Source of the DNA: a bacterium
GTDB lineage: Bacteria > Bacillota > Clostridia > Lachnospirales > Lachnospiraceae
Direction: 5' to 3'
Length of the DNA stretch: 60,166 nt
Assembly: GCA_030535455.1 (NCBI GenBank)
Contig: JAUNJY010000026.1
Span: forward strand, 1-60,166
Part shown: in pieces, positions 16,627 to 25,559 of the stretch
How positions within the stretch are numbered: the first letter of the stretch is position 1
How the letters are laid out: each line of letters opens with the position of its first letter
Program-made: the position numbers and the translations under genes
Notes under the pieces: model-generated
Told to the model about the DNA's origin: nothing
Databases searched by the model: none
The model's input: only the letters and a program-made list of their open reading frames with translations

Positions 16627-18051
16627 ATGGTAGAAAAGAACGAAGAATTAATAGTAAAAATTGATGCTTACGGATCTGAAGGAGAAGGAATTGGGCGTAT
16701 CGACGGATACGCTCTTTTTGTCAAAGATGCCGTAATTGGTGATACAGTCAAAGTAAAAGTAATGAAAGCTAAGAAGAATTATGCATTTGCAAGACTTATG
16801 GAAATCATTACTCCATCCAAAGACCGTATTGAGCCACCTTGTACGTTGGCTAGAAAATGTGGTGGATGTCAGATCCAGCATATTGATTATGAAAAACAGT
16901 TAGAATTCAAACATAATAAAGTGAAAAACTGCTTAGAGCATATTGGCGGTTTTAAAGTTGTAGAGCAGGGAACAGTGGAAACAGATGTTGATGCTGTGGA
17001 TAACGTAGTCGTTATGGAACCTGTGTTGGGGATGGAAGATGCATTTTACTATCGTAATAAGGCGCAATTCCCAGTAGGAACGGATAAAGACGGAAAAGTA
17101 ATCACAGGTTTTTATGCAGCAAGAACGCATAATATTATTGAGACGACGAGCTGTGCAATCCAAGCGAAGGAAAATGATGAAATTCTTCAGATCGTACGTG
17201 ACTTCTTAACTGAATATAAAATCTCTACTTATGATGAAGAGAGTCATAAGGGGTTAGTACGCCACATCCTGACTCGCGTAGGATATAAGACAAAGGAAAT
17301 CATGGTGTGCTTAATCCTAAATGGAAAGAAACTTCCACATCAAGAGGAACTGATTGCACGTCTGATCAAAGTACCTCATATGACAAGCATTACGATCAAT
17401 GTGAATACAAAGAAGACAAACGTGATCTTAGGAGAAGAATGTATTACATTATGGGGACAATCCTATATTACGGATTATATTAAAGATGTTAAATTCCAGA
17501 TCTCACCTCTAAGCTTTTATCAGGTAAATCCAGTACAGACAGAACGTCTTTACAGTCAGGCACTTGAATATGCAGACCTTACTGGAGATGAAGTGGTTTG
17601 GGATTTATATTGTGGAATCGGAACAATCAGCTTATTCCTTGCAAAGAGTGCAAAACATGTATATGGTGTTGAAATCGTGCCTCAGGCAATTGAGGATGCT
17701 AAAATAAATGCAACGATCAATGACATTGACAATGCAACTTTCTTAGTTGGTGCAGCGGAAGAGGTAGTTGAGGACCTTTATAAGAAGAAAGAGGCAAGAG
17801 CAGACGTGGTCATGGTAGATCCACCAAGAAAAGGATGTGCTCAGAGCCTGCTTGACACCATTGTTTCCATGGGACCTAAGAAAGTGGTATATGTAAGCTG
17901 TGATCCGGCAACATTAGCAAGAGATTTAAAGTATCTTAGAGAAAAGGGATATGTGACAAAGACTGCAAGAGCAGTGGACATGTTCCCGAATTCTATGCAT
18001 GTGGAAACTGTTGCAGTGCTTTGTCGCGCAGAGGGCTCATCCTCTAAATAA
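16627..18051 (+). CDS. rlmD: 23S rRNA (uracil-C5)-methyltransferase, RlmD/RumA family
   Basis: A 474-aa RNA methyltransferase. Residues 1-60 form a TRAM RNA-binding domain. A four-cysteine iron-sulfur site follows (C-x5-CGGCQ at about 77-85, and the later C in TTSCAIQ). The SAM domain has FYQVNPVQTERLY, the VWDLYCGIGTISLFLA motif and the PPRKGC segment. The catalytic nucleophile is the Cys of YVSCDPATLARDL. Many Firmicutes have several paralogues (RlmCD type), so the exact uridine target is uncertain. Confidence 0.92.
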   Translation: MVEKNEELIVKIDAYGSEGEGIGRIDGYALFVKDAVIGDTVKVKVMKAKKNYAFARLMEIITPSKDRIEPPCTLARKCGGCQIQHIDYEKQLEFKHNKVKNCLEHIGGFKVVEQGTVETDVDAVDNVVVMEPVLGMEDAFYYRNKAQFPVGTDKDGKVITGFYAARTHNIIETTSCAIQAKENDEILQIVRDFLTEYKISTYDEESHKGLVRHILTRVGYKTKEIMVCLILNGKKLPHQEELIARLIKVPHMTSITINVNTKKTNVILGEECITLWGQSYITDYIKDVKFQISPLSFYQVNPVQTERLYSQALEYADLTGDEVVWDLYCGIGTISLFLAKSAKHVYGVEIVPQAIEDAKINATINDIDNATFLVGAAEEVVEDLYKKKEARADVVMVDPPRKGCAQSLLDTIVSMGPKKVVYVSCDPATLARDLKYLREKGYVTKTARAVDMFPNSMHVETVAVLCRAEGSSSK

Positions 18052-18074
18052 AATAGAACACTTCGACAAAACTG

Positions 18075-18083
18075 TGCTATAAT
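18075..18083 (+). promoter_or_regulatory. Extended -10 promoter for map
   Basis: TGC followed by TATAAT gives an extended -10 element 44 bases before the map start codon. No convincing -35 is seen. Confidence 0.5.
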
Positions 18084-18126
18084 AAATGAAAAATCAGTTT
18101 GGCATAAGGAAAAGAGGAATAGAAAA

Positions 18127-19002
18127 ATGGAAAAGAAACTTGGCCGTAATGACGCTTGCTGGTGTGGAAGCGGAAAGAAATATAAAGCTTGTCATGAAGC
18201 ATTTGATGCTAAGATTAAATCATTTAAAGATAAAGGTGTATTAGTTCCTAAGCGTTCAATCATTAAGACGAAAGAACAAATCGAAGGAATTAAGGCGAGT
18301 GCAGCAATTAACATTGCTGTATTAGATTATGTTGCAGAAAATATTCGCGAGGGTATGACAACAAATGAAATCGATAAGCTGGTTTATGATAAGACAACAG
18401 AATTAGGAGGCGTTCCAGCACCATTAGGATTTGAAGGCTTCCCTAAGAGTGTTTGTACTTCAATCAATAGCCAGGTATGTCACGGTATTCCAAGTGATGA
18501 GGATGTACTTGAAAGCGGTGATATTATAAATGTGGATGTCTCTACAATTTATAAAGGATACTACTCAGATTCTTCTAGAATGTTCTGCATCGGTGACGTT
18601 TCTGATGAAATGAGAAAATTAGTTGATGTTACAAAAGAATGTGTTGAGATCGGGTTACAACATGTAAAACCATGGACAAGATTAGGTGATATGGGTTATG
18701 CTGTTCATCAACATGCTTTAAAGAACGGTTATACAGTTGTTAAAGAAGTAGGTGGACATGGTATTGGCTTAGAGTTCCATGAAGAGCCTTGGGTAAGTTA
18801 TGTAACACAGCCAGATACCGGAATGCTTATGGTACCAGGATTATGCTTTACAATCGAACCAATGGTAAACATGGGTACGGATGCAGTATTTGTAGATGAT
18901 GCAAATGACTGGACAATCTATACAGATGATAATATGCCAAGTGCACAATGGGAAGTACAGGTTCTTGTTACGGAAGATGGATATGAATTAATTTCATACT
19001 AG
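18127..19002 (+). CDS. map: Type I methionine aminopeptidase with SEC-C zinc motif
   Basis: Removes the initiator methionine from nascent proteins. The first 25 residues are a SEC-C zinc motif (NDACWCGSGKKYKACH), probably for ribosome or zinc binding. The catalytic domain follows, with the metal ligands in NVDVSTIYKGYYSDSSR (two Asp), GGHGIGLEFHE (His) and FTIEPM (Glu), and a last Glu in WEVQV. The 291-aa length equals a MetAP-I plus this N-terminal extension, a common clostridial form. Confidence 0.95.
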   Translation: MEKKLGRNDACWCGSGKKYKACHEAFDAKIKSFKDKGVLVPKRSIIKTKEQIEGIKASAAINIAVLDYVAENIREGMTTNEIDKLVYDKTTELGGVPAPLGFEGFPKSVCTSINSQVCHGIPSDEDVLESGDIINVDVSTIYKGYYSDSSRMFCIGDVSDEMRKLVDVTKECVEIGLQHVKPWTRLGDMGYAVHQHALKNGYTVVKEVGGHGIGLEFHEEPWVSYVTQPDTGMLMVPGLCFTIEPMVNMGTDAVFVDDANDWTIYTDDNMPSAQWEVQVLVTEDGYELISY

Positions 19003-19012
19003 GTAAAGATAA

Positions 19013-19056
19013 AACAGATTTAAGTAAAGACACTTTGCTTAAGTCTGTTTTTTTTA
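19013..19056 (+). terminator. Rho-independent terminator after map
   Basis: Arms ACAGATTTAAG and CTTAAGTCTGT form an 11-bp stem followed by about eight T. Confidence 0.9.
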
Positions 19057-19060
19057 TAAG

Positions 19061-19159
19061 AAAGACTTAAGGCTCCTTGCCAATGACATTAATGCAGGAG
19101 AGCAGATTATATCAATGCTTGATAAGATGACACAGGAATATCACAAAAGCGACATATAA
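19061..19159 (+). pseudogene. Possible remnant of a truncated gene's C-terminus
   Basis: The stretch reads as about 32 codons with normal residue composition (LANDINAGEQIISMLDKM, then TQEYHKSDI and a TAA stop). There is no start codon or ribosome site, and it begins right after the map terminator. It looks like the tail of a helical protein whose front was lost, perhaps the regulator of the chromate transporter. At this length it could be chance. Confidence 0.3.
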
Positions 19160-19202
19160 TGGTTATATATGAGGGTGGTGGATAAAAGAAAAGAGGTACC
19201 AT

Positions 19203-20726
19203 ATGAATCAACTGGCATATCAACAGGATGCGATTGATGAGAAAATGGGAGACGTAATTTTAATACCATTTGAGGAGACAAAAGGGAAGTCTCAGAAAAG
19301 ACTGATCAGGGCAATCCTAAGTAACTTAAAAATAGGCTTTATTGGCTTTGGAGGAGGAAGTATTCTAATTCCTGTAATTGAAAAGGAAGTGGTGGAAGAA
19401 CAGGGGCTTATATCAGAAGAGCAGCTGAATAAGGATATTGTAGTGGCCAGCATTACACCAGGCGCTCTTCCTGTAGAGATTGCATCAGCAGTCGGAAGAA
19501 GAGTTGGTGGAATAAAAGGAATGGTGCTTGCAGCAATGGCAATGGCACTGCCGGGAGCTTTTTTAATGGTTATGCTGCTTTCGGTAATTACAGCATCTAG
19601 TGACGGCATACTAGAGCAAATTCAGTATATTGCCATGGGAATTAATTGTTTTATTACATTTTTGCTGACAGAGTATGTTGTAGGGGCAATTAAGGTTTGC
19701 AAGAAAGAAAAGAGGCTAGAAGCAGGTATTATAATTATGCTGCTTGTCGTGTTTGCAACCTGTGGAAAAGAGATATATGGGCTGCTTGGAATTGAGAGGA
19801 CGCCAATTTTTGATGTATCAACATTGAGTGTGCTCAGTGTAACATTCTTTGTTATCTTTTTTACTCAGGGAAAAAGAGAAGGACATAGAGTTTTTATTGC
19901 CGGAGTCATAAGTACTCTGTATCTGCTATGTGTTGGGAAGGCAGGAATTATTTCTGGCCAGGCAGTAAAGAATACCTTAGTAGCAGTGATGGTATTATTA
20001 TCGATTTATGGAATTGTCTGCTCCTTAAGGGAGAAAAAGATAGAGGTAAATTGTCCATATAGCAAAATGATAAAAGAGACCATAAGTTGTATTGCAGTCA
20101 TTTTTTTGTGTTCGCTTCCTGCAATTGTTATGGTAGAAAATATAGTTATGTACATAGGAAAAGGTTTAATTTCCACAATGCTGTCCTTTGGCGGAGGGGA
20201 CGCATATCTAACCATTGCAGAGAGTATGTTTGTAAATGATACGATGGTGTCGTCGGAGCAATTTTATTCTCAGCTTGTGCCCATTGCAAATGCCTTACCT
20301 GGAAGCATATTGTGCAAAATGCTATCAGGAATTGGGTATTACATAGGATATAATCAGACCGGGACTAGAATAGGCGGATACCTTGTTGCAATATGCGGTT
20401 TTGCTTGTAGCGTCATGACATCATGTGGTGTCTTTACGTTTATTTGTCATGTATATGAATTTTTTGAAGAAATATCGGTTTTAGAACTACTTAAAAAATG
20501 GATACGTATCATCATATCTGGACTATTAGTAAGCATTGCATTGTCACTGATCTTAGTAAATGTCAGAGTCAGCCATGCAGCTGGCTTCCATGTAACAAGT
20601 GTGCTAGTCTTTTCAGGAATTGTATATGTAGTAAACTGGATCGCAGTAAAACGAGGTTTTAAGCACCATATGGTGTTGGTAGCGCTATCTGGGATTTCTA
20701 TGCTGATGTTTTTAAACCATTTATAA
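19203..20726 (+). CDS. Chromate transporter, two-domain CHR family
   Basis: A 507-aa membrane protein with two homologous halves, each starting with a glycine-rich signature: FGGGSILIP (about residue 50) and FGGGDAYLT (about residue 330). Each is followed by a PGALP or LPGSIL segment. About ten to twelve hydrophobic helices are visible. Long-chain CHR proteins export chromate, or in many anaerobes serve an unknown anion. Here the two halves are fused, unlike the paired short CHR genes common in Firmicutes. It stands alone, with an AAAGAGGT ribosome site. Confidence 0.85.
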   Translation: MNQLAYQQDAIDEKMGDVILIPFEETKGKSQKRLIRAILSNLKIGFIGFGGGSILIPVIEKEVVEEQGLISEEQLNKDIVVASITPGALPVEIASAVGRRVGGIKGMVLAAMAMALPGAFLMVMLLSVITASSDGILEQIQYIAMGINCFITFLLTEYVVGAIKVCKKEKRLEAGIIIMLLVVFATCGKEIYGLLGIERTPIFDVSTLSVLSVTFFVIFFTQGKREGHRVFIAGVISTLYLLCVGKAGIISGQAVKNTLVAVMVLLSIYGIVCSLREKKIEVNCPYSKMIKETISCIAVIFLCSLPAIVMVENIVMYIGKGLISTMLSFGGGDAYLTIAESMFVNDTMVSSEQFYSQLVPIANALPGSILCKMLSGIGYYIGYNQTGTRIGGYLVAICGFACSVMTSCGVFTFICHVYEFFEEISVLELLKKWIRIIISGLLVSIALSLILVNVRVSHAAGFHVTSVLVFSGIVYVVNWIAVKRGFKHHMVLVALSGISMLMFLNHL

Positions 20727-20727
20727 A

Positions 20728-20762
20728 AAGAGAGTGTATGAACGGTTTCATACACTCTCTTT
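20728..20762. terminator. Terminator hairpin, probably bidirectional
   Basis: Arms AAGAGAGTGTATGAA and TTCATACACTCTCTT form an almost perfect stem between convergent genes. A second imperfect hairpin (about 20766-20811, GACAAATGAAA with TTTCAT and GTTTGTC) lies next to the HAD gene stop. Confidence 0.8.
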
Positions 20763-20812
20763 AGGCTGTAGACAAATGAAATTCTGATTTCATCTAGAGT
20801 TTGTCGACAAGT

Positions 20813-21496
20813 TTACAAGTATTGATATAATTCATCCAGATGCTTAATCTCTAAGTCCACCGTGGCATTGGTATGATTGGTTTCTCCATTTGGATTGTAC
20901 CAGCAAGTAGTAATGCCGGCATTGTTTCCGCCTAAGATATCACTTGTTAAAGTGTCACCGATGATAATCATTTTAGCAGGATCTGCATTAGGAATTTGCT
21001 CATAGCATTTGTTGAAGAAGCGCACATCTGGTTTTTGATATCCTAATGTTTCAGAGATAAAGATGTCTTTCATGAATTTGTCCAGACCAGACGCTTCTAA
21101 GCGCTTATGCTGAGTTTTGGCAACACCATTGGTAACAATATATAAGTCATAGTGATCAGAAAGATACGTGACAAGAGGAAGGGCTCCTGGCAGCAAGTAG
21201 GCACCTTCGGCAAGCAGTGCCTGATATTGTTTTTCAAAAGCAACGCCATCAAGAGGGATACCCAAGCGTTCAAAAAGACGAACAAAACGAGTGTACAGCA
21301 CAGTGTCGCGACTAATTTCTCCAAGCTCGTATTGTTTCCATAATCCATGATTGATTTCATCATATAAGGCAAGTGTGGAAGTAGTAAGGTCAAGAGCGTT
21401 CTGCTCAAATACACGCTTAAGTGCAGCTGACTGTGCTTTGTTAAAGTCTAGTAGGGTGCCGTCTACATCCAGTAAGATAGTTGTGATTTCTTTCAT
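20813..21496 (-). CDS. HAD family phosphatase, YjjG-type nucleotidase
   Basis: A 227-aa haloacid dehalogenase-like hydrolase. Motif I is DVDGTLLDF with the two catalytic Asp, motif II is IVTNGV, the Lys of motif III follows in the SETLGYQKPD region, and motif IV is IIGDTLTSDI. Length and the DEINHGLWKQYELGEI cap region fit YjjG-like enzymes that clear non-canonical pyrimidine monophosphates. It lies 21 bases after the AraC regulator gene, so they are probably one transcript. Confidence 0.87.
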   Translation of the reverse strand: MKEITTILLDVDGTLLDFNKAQSAALKRVFEQNALDLTTSTLALYDEINHGLWKQYELGEISRDTVLYTRFVRLFERLGIPLDGVAFEKQYQALLAEGAYLLPGALPLVTYLSDHYDLYIVTNGVAKTQHKRLEASGLDKFMKDIFISETLGYQKPDVRFFNKCYEQIPNADPAKMIIIGDTLTSDILGGNNAGITTCWYNPNGETNHTNATVDLEIKHLDELYQYL

Positions 21497-21517
21497 TTGT
21501 GTCCTCCAAGTCGGTAG

Positions 21518-22375
21518 TTATTCTGCATTACATAGTTTGTCCCAAGGGGAAGTAGTCATTCCATCTTTGCGATAAGCCCTTGGGGAAATTCCGTATACCT
21601 TTTTAAAAATATCTCCAAAATAGTTGCTGTCGTTAAAACCACATTCCAATGCGATTTCTGTAATTGGCTCGCTTGTATCTTTTAATTTACGAGCAGCCTC
21701 TTTTAGCCGGATCGTATTTAGATACTCTTTAAATCCAAATCCCGTCATTGCCTTGAATTTCTTTGAGAAGTAAGTGGTACTCATGTTTACCTTTTGAGCA
21801 ACATCCTCTAAGGTAAGCTCATGTTCAAAGTTTTCACAGATATAGCGGGCAGCAGTGGTAATATCGGAAGCTTCCACAGGCTCCTCTAACTCATGCCTGC
21901 TTGTCTTTTGTAAACGCAATAAGTAAAGAAGAAGTTCTTCCAGACGGTTTTGTAATATTGTCATAGAGAATTCATCGCTAAGTTCTTGCTGGGAAGACAT
22001 AAACGTCAGTAGTTCCAGAAGATATGCCTGGTCGTTTTCCGGGATCGAACATTTTGGATATTGGAAGCAGGAAAGGATTGTGTTTCTGCCATATTTATTA
22101 TATAGCCGGTCTAATTCGTGTTCATCAAAGTAAATCACAATACGTTCATGAGAGTGATCAGTAAGATAGCTGGTATGATGCAGGTCACCGCCACGAATTA
22201 ACATCATATCATGAGGATTTAGTGTATAGAAGCTGTGGTTGATAAAGCATTTTCTAGTTCCGTCTAGCAAATAATACAGCTCAAAATAGGCATGCATATG
22301 ATCATTTTGCATTTTAAATTTTGGTGGTCGAACGATTCGCTCGACAAAAATACTTTCATTGTGAAGACGATTCAT
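21518..22375 (-). CDS. AraC family regulator with cupin sensor domain
   Basis: A 285-aa regulator. The N-terminal 110 residues form a cupin-like ligand domain (MHAYFELYYLLDG, and MLIRGGDLHHTS with its His cluster). The C-terminal 100 residues contain two helix-turn-helix motifs (LTLEDVAQKVNMSTTYFSKKFK, and ITEIALECGFNDSNYFGDIF). It is divergent from the MATE exporter gene, a likely target, though the pairing is inferred from position only. A small sugar or drug may be the ligand. Confidence 0.9.
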   Translation of the reverse strand: MNRLHNESIFVERIVRPPKFKMQNDHMHAYFELYYLLDGTRKCFINHSFYTLNPHDMMLIRGGDLHHTSYLTDHSHERIVIYFDEHELDRLYNKYGRNTILSCFQYPKCSIPENDQAYLLELLTFMSSQQELSDEFSMTILQNRLEELLLYLLRLQKTSRHELEEPVEASDITTAARYICENFEHELTLEDVAQKVNMSTTYFSKKFKAMTGFGFKEYLNTIRLKEAARKLKDTSEPITEIALECGFNDSNYFGDIFKKVYGISPRAYRKDGMTTSPWDKLCNAE

Positions 22376-22411
22376 ATAGTAACTCCTTAATCATTATGTA
22401 AGTTTGGATAC

Positions 22412-22420
22412 ATTATATCA
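22412..22420 (-). promoter_or_regulatory. Extended -10 promoter of the araC-type gene
   Basis: On the minus strand the sequence reads TGA then TATAAT, an extended -10, about 37 bases before the start codon at 22375. Confidence 0.5.
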
Positions 22421-22536
22421 CAAAAAAACAGTACTTTATATATGAAAAAGGCAGATAATTCATGGTATGTGGGAAGTTATTGCTATAGAATAAACGTGTA
22501 AATAAGAAGTAGCAATGCTTAGAAGGTAGATAGAAT

Positions 22537-23955
22537 ATGGAAAAAAGCGAAAAAGGGCTTTCAGAGAAAGACAGAAAAAACAGAGATTTAATTTTACACG
22601 GGAATATGTGGACGGTAGTGTTTAAGATGTGTGCACCTCTTGCCCTGTATCAGAGTTTAAACCAATTATTTAAAATACTAGATACACAGATGGCAGCACA
22701 TATCAGTTCCACAAGCGTATCAGCAGTAGCGTATTTATCACAGATCAGCCTTATGTTATCAGCGCTTGGCGGCGGACTTGCAGTAGGTGCAAGTTTAAAA
22801 GTAAGTGAAGCGTATGGTGCAGGTGATTATGAACTGGTTAAGAAGAGAGTAAGCAGTTTGTATATGATGTGTGTCGCAATTGGAGCTGTAGTACTGATAG
22901 GAATTTTACCATTCACAAGGCAGTTTTTACGGATGGCCAATACGCCAGAGACATTGATAGATGTCGGTCAGAAGTATTTTGTCATTGACCTGATCTCAAT
23001 GGTCATTATGTTCTTTAATAACGTATACATATCCATTGAGAGAGTAAGGGGAAATTCCAAGCGTATCTTATATCTCAATATGATCGTGATTTTCGTAAAG
23101 CTTTCCATCACGGCCTTATTCGTTTATGTATTGCATGGTAATATAACATCCATCGCATTTGCTACTTTGCTATCACAACTTGCGTTATTTGCATTTGCGA
23201 TTATAAATAGCAGCAAGAAGGGAAACCTATTTAGTTTTTCGTTAAAAGCAATCTCGCTGAAGAAAAAAGTAAATGCTCCAATGATCTTTTCCTCTATTCC
23301 GGTCATTATGGAAAAAGTACTTTTTGCTTTCGGAAAAGTTGTGGTAAACTCCATGTCTACAAGTTATGGAGATTTAACAGTTGGTGCCCTTGGGGTGTCC
23401 AATAATATTGGTGGAATTACCACAAGTCCTCAGAATGGATTTCAAGAGGGTGGGGCCGCTATTATTAGTCAGAACCTGGGAGCAAAAAACTATGCACGTG
23501 CATTAGATGCATTTAAGAAAGTTATGATATTTAATGTCAGTATCGGTGTATTGGGATATTCGATAACGACAATTTGGTTGTCACAGATTAGTGAGATATT
23601 TGCGAAGAATGATCCGGTATTTCATCAGATGATCATCCATATCTATTCCTATGAAGCACTAGGAGCAGTAATGCTTGGGATTAATGCATCGATCTTAGCT
23701 CTTCTCTATGGTTATGGTCTTATGCGTTATACCTTTATTATCAATGTTAGCAGGGTATTTGTATTCCGTATTCCAGTCTTATGGGGACTGCAGCGGTTTA
23801 CCAATATTGGGAATGAAAGTGTTGGTATTGTAATGATGGTGAGCAATGTGGCAACAGGAGTGTTTGCCTTGCTAGTAATGGCTCATGTTTTAATTAAAAT
23901 AAAGAAAAATACACTTCATGGATACGATTTTATGGATGAAAGTGTAGCAGCGTAG
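22537..23955 (+). CDS. MATE family efflux transporter
   Basis: A 472-aa membrane protein with about twelve helices in two homologous halves. The N-half has MWTVVFKMCAPLALYQSLNQLF and the TSVSAVAYLSQI segment. The C-half has PVIMEKVLFAFGKVVVNSM and the ISQNLGAKNYARA motif typical of MATE proteins. It would export drugs or metabolites using a sodium or proton gradient. The divergent AraC-type gene may regulate it. Confidence 0.9.
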   Translation: MEKSEKGLSEKDRKNRDLILHGNMWTVVFKMCAPLALYQSLNQLFKILDTQMAAHISSTSVSAVAYLSQISLMLSALGGGLAVGASLKVSEAYGAGDYELVKKRVSSLYMMCVAIGAVVLIGILPFTRQFLRMANTPETLIDVGQKYFVIDLISMVIMFFNNVYISIERVRGNSKRILYLNMIVIFVKLSITALFVYVLHGNITSIAFATLLSQLALFAFAIINSSKKGNLFSFSLKAISLKKKVNAPMIFSSIPVIMEKVLFAFGKVVVNSMSTSYGDLTVGALGVSNNIGGITTSPQNGFQEGGAAIISQNLGAKNYARALDAFKKVMIFNVSIGVLGYSITTIWLSQISEIFAKNDPVFHQMIIHIYSYEALGAVMLGINASILALLYGYGLMRYTFIINVSRVFVFRIPVLWGLQRFTNIGNESVGIVMMVSNVATGVFALLVMAHVLIKIKKNTLHGYDFMDESVAA

Positions 23956-23996
23956 TGGGGACTATAGTTTGAAATGAGAGAATAGATAATATAAAA

Positions 23997-24045
23997 GAGC
24001 GGTAACGTAATGGAATGTGGTGTACGTTACCGCTCCTTCTTTTTC
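23997..24045. terminator. Terminator between MATE and uxaC
   Basis: Arms GAGCGGTAACGTA and TACGTTACCGCTC form a perfect 13-bp stem with a 13-nt loop. It is followed by CTTCTTTTTC, so it serves the MATE gene and perhaps the convergent uxaC transcript. Confidence 0.8.
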
Positions 24046-24113
24046 TCTATGTTTGAAAGGAGATAAAGATAATCTATTTAGAACAAGCATAAGCTTGTTG
24101 CTAACTTAAAATA

Positions 24114-25535
24114 TTATTTTGTAACTGTTTCTAAGTCAAAACCGAAGTAGTTTACGGCATTGTTGTAAGAAATGTTAGTTACCATTTCGCCAAGAGTCTT
24201 CATATCAGCTGGGTATTCGCCATTTTCAACCCAAGTACCGAATAAATCGCAAAGGATTCTTCTGAAGTATTCATGACGAGTGTAGCTTAAGAAGCTTCTT
24301 GAGTCAGTAAGCATTCCTACGAAACCAGCAAGATATCCTAAGTTACCAAGGCTGATCATTTGATTTTGCATACCTACTTTGTGATCGTTGAACCACCAAG
24401 CAGAACCTTGTTGAATCTTAGCTGTAGCAGTGGAATCTTGGAAACATCCAAGAATAGTTCCGATTGCTTCGTTATCGTTTGGATTTAAGCTGTAAATGAT
24501 TGTTTTTGGTAATTCATCTGCAATGTTTAATGCATTTAATAAATCAGCCATTTGTGCACTTGGAGCATAGTTGTTGATGCAGTCATATCCTGTATCTGGT
24601 CCAAGTTGTTTATATCTAAGCTCGTTGTTGTCACGTTTACAGCCATAGTGCAATTGCATGATCCAGCCAAGAGCGTGATATTCTTTACCAAAGAAGATCA
24701 TACAAGCTGTTTTGTATTTTAATTCTTCTTCTTTTGTTACTGCTTCACCATTAAGGCGTTTTGCGAAGATTGCTTCGATTTCTTCCTCTGTTGCAGGAGC
24801 GTACATAACGTACTCAAGTGCATGGTCAGAAACTTTACATCCTCTTGTATTAAAGTAAGACATACGAGCGCGTAATACGGCTTTTAAGTCTTCGAAATTA
24901 TCAATATGTTTTCCGCTTACATCATAAAGTTGTTTTAAATATGTTGTAAATTCCGGTTTTTCGATGTTCATTGCTTTGTCTGGTCTCCAAGCTGGAAGAA
25001 CCTGAACGTCAAAGCTTTCATCTGCAGCAATTTTTTCATGCCATTCTAATGTGTCAATTGGATCATCTGTTGTACAAATTAATGTAACATTTGATTTCTT
25101 GATTAAGTTTCGTACGGACATCTCTTTTTCTGCAAGTTTTGTATTGCATAAATTCCATACTTCTTCAGCAGTATCGCCGTTTAAGTAGCCGTCAAATCCA
25201 AAGTAGCGTTGAAGTTCTAAGTGACTCCAGTGGTAAAGAGGATTTCCGATGGCTTTTCCTAATGTCTCTGCCCACTTTTGGAATTTTTCACGGTCAGAAG
25301 CATCACCTGTTATGTAGCGTTCTTCAACGCCGGCTGAACGCATAAGTCTCCATTTGTAATGGTCTCCGCCTAGCCATACTTGAGTTATGTTCTCGAATTG
25401 TCTATCTTCCGCAATTTCTCTTGGGTTGATGTGACAGTGGTAGTCTAATACAGGTGTTGTTTCAGCGTAGTCATGAAAAAGTACTTTCGCAGTTTCAGTA
25501 GATAAAAGAAAATCTTTGTCCATAAATTGTTTCAT
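24114..25535 (-). CDS. uxaC: Glucuronate/galacturonate isomerase
   Basis: First step of intracellular hexuronate use: D-galacturonate to D-tagaturonate (and glucuronate to fructuronate). The 473-aa length is typical. The amidohydrolase-type metal motif DYHCHINP is at about residue 31. The LTDSRSFLSYTRHEYFRRILC block near the C-terminus is a family signature. It lies 24 bases downstream of the lacI gene on the minus strand, and diverges from uxaB. Codon use (mostly A/T-ending, GAA and AAA) matches the other pathway genes. Confidence 0.96.
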   Translation of the reverse strand: MKQFMDKDFLLSTETAKVLFHDYAETTPVLDYHCHINPREIAEDRQFENITQVWLGGDHYKWRLMRSAGVEERYITGDASDREKFQKWAETLGKAIGNPLYHWSHLELQRYFGFDGYLNGDTAEEVWNLCNTKLAEKEMSVRNLIKKSNVTLICTTDDPIDTLEWHEKIAADESFDVQVLPAWRPDKAMNIEKPEFTTYLKQLYDVSGKHIDNFEDLKAVLRARMSYFNTRGCKVSDHALEYVMYAPATEEEIEAIFAKRLNGEAVTKEEELKYKTACMIFFGKEYHALGWIMQLHYGCKRDNNELRYKQLGPDTGYDCINNYAPSAQMADLLNALNIADELPKTIIYSLNPNDNEAIGTILGCFQDSTATAKIQQGSAWWFNDHKVGMQNQMISLGNLGYLAGFVGMLTDSRSFLSYTRHEYFRRILCDLFGTWVENGEYPADMKTLGEMVTNISYNNAVNYFGFDLETVTK

Positions 25536-25559
25536 AAAATAGCCTCCATAAATATGAAA

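Noticed and set aside
21097-21414. 105-codon frame inside the HAD gene
   Set aside because: Same strand but another frame within a gene with intact catalytic motifs; no ribosome site.
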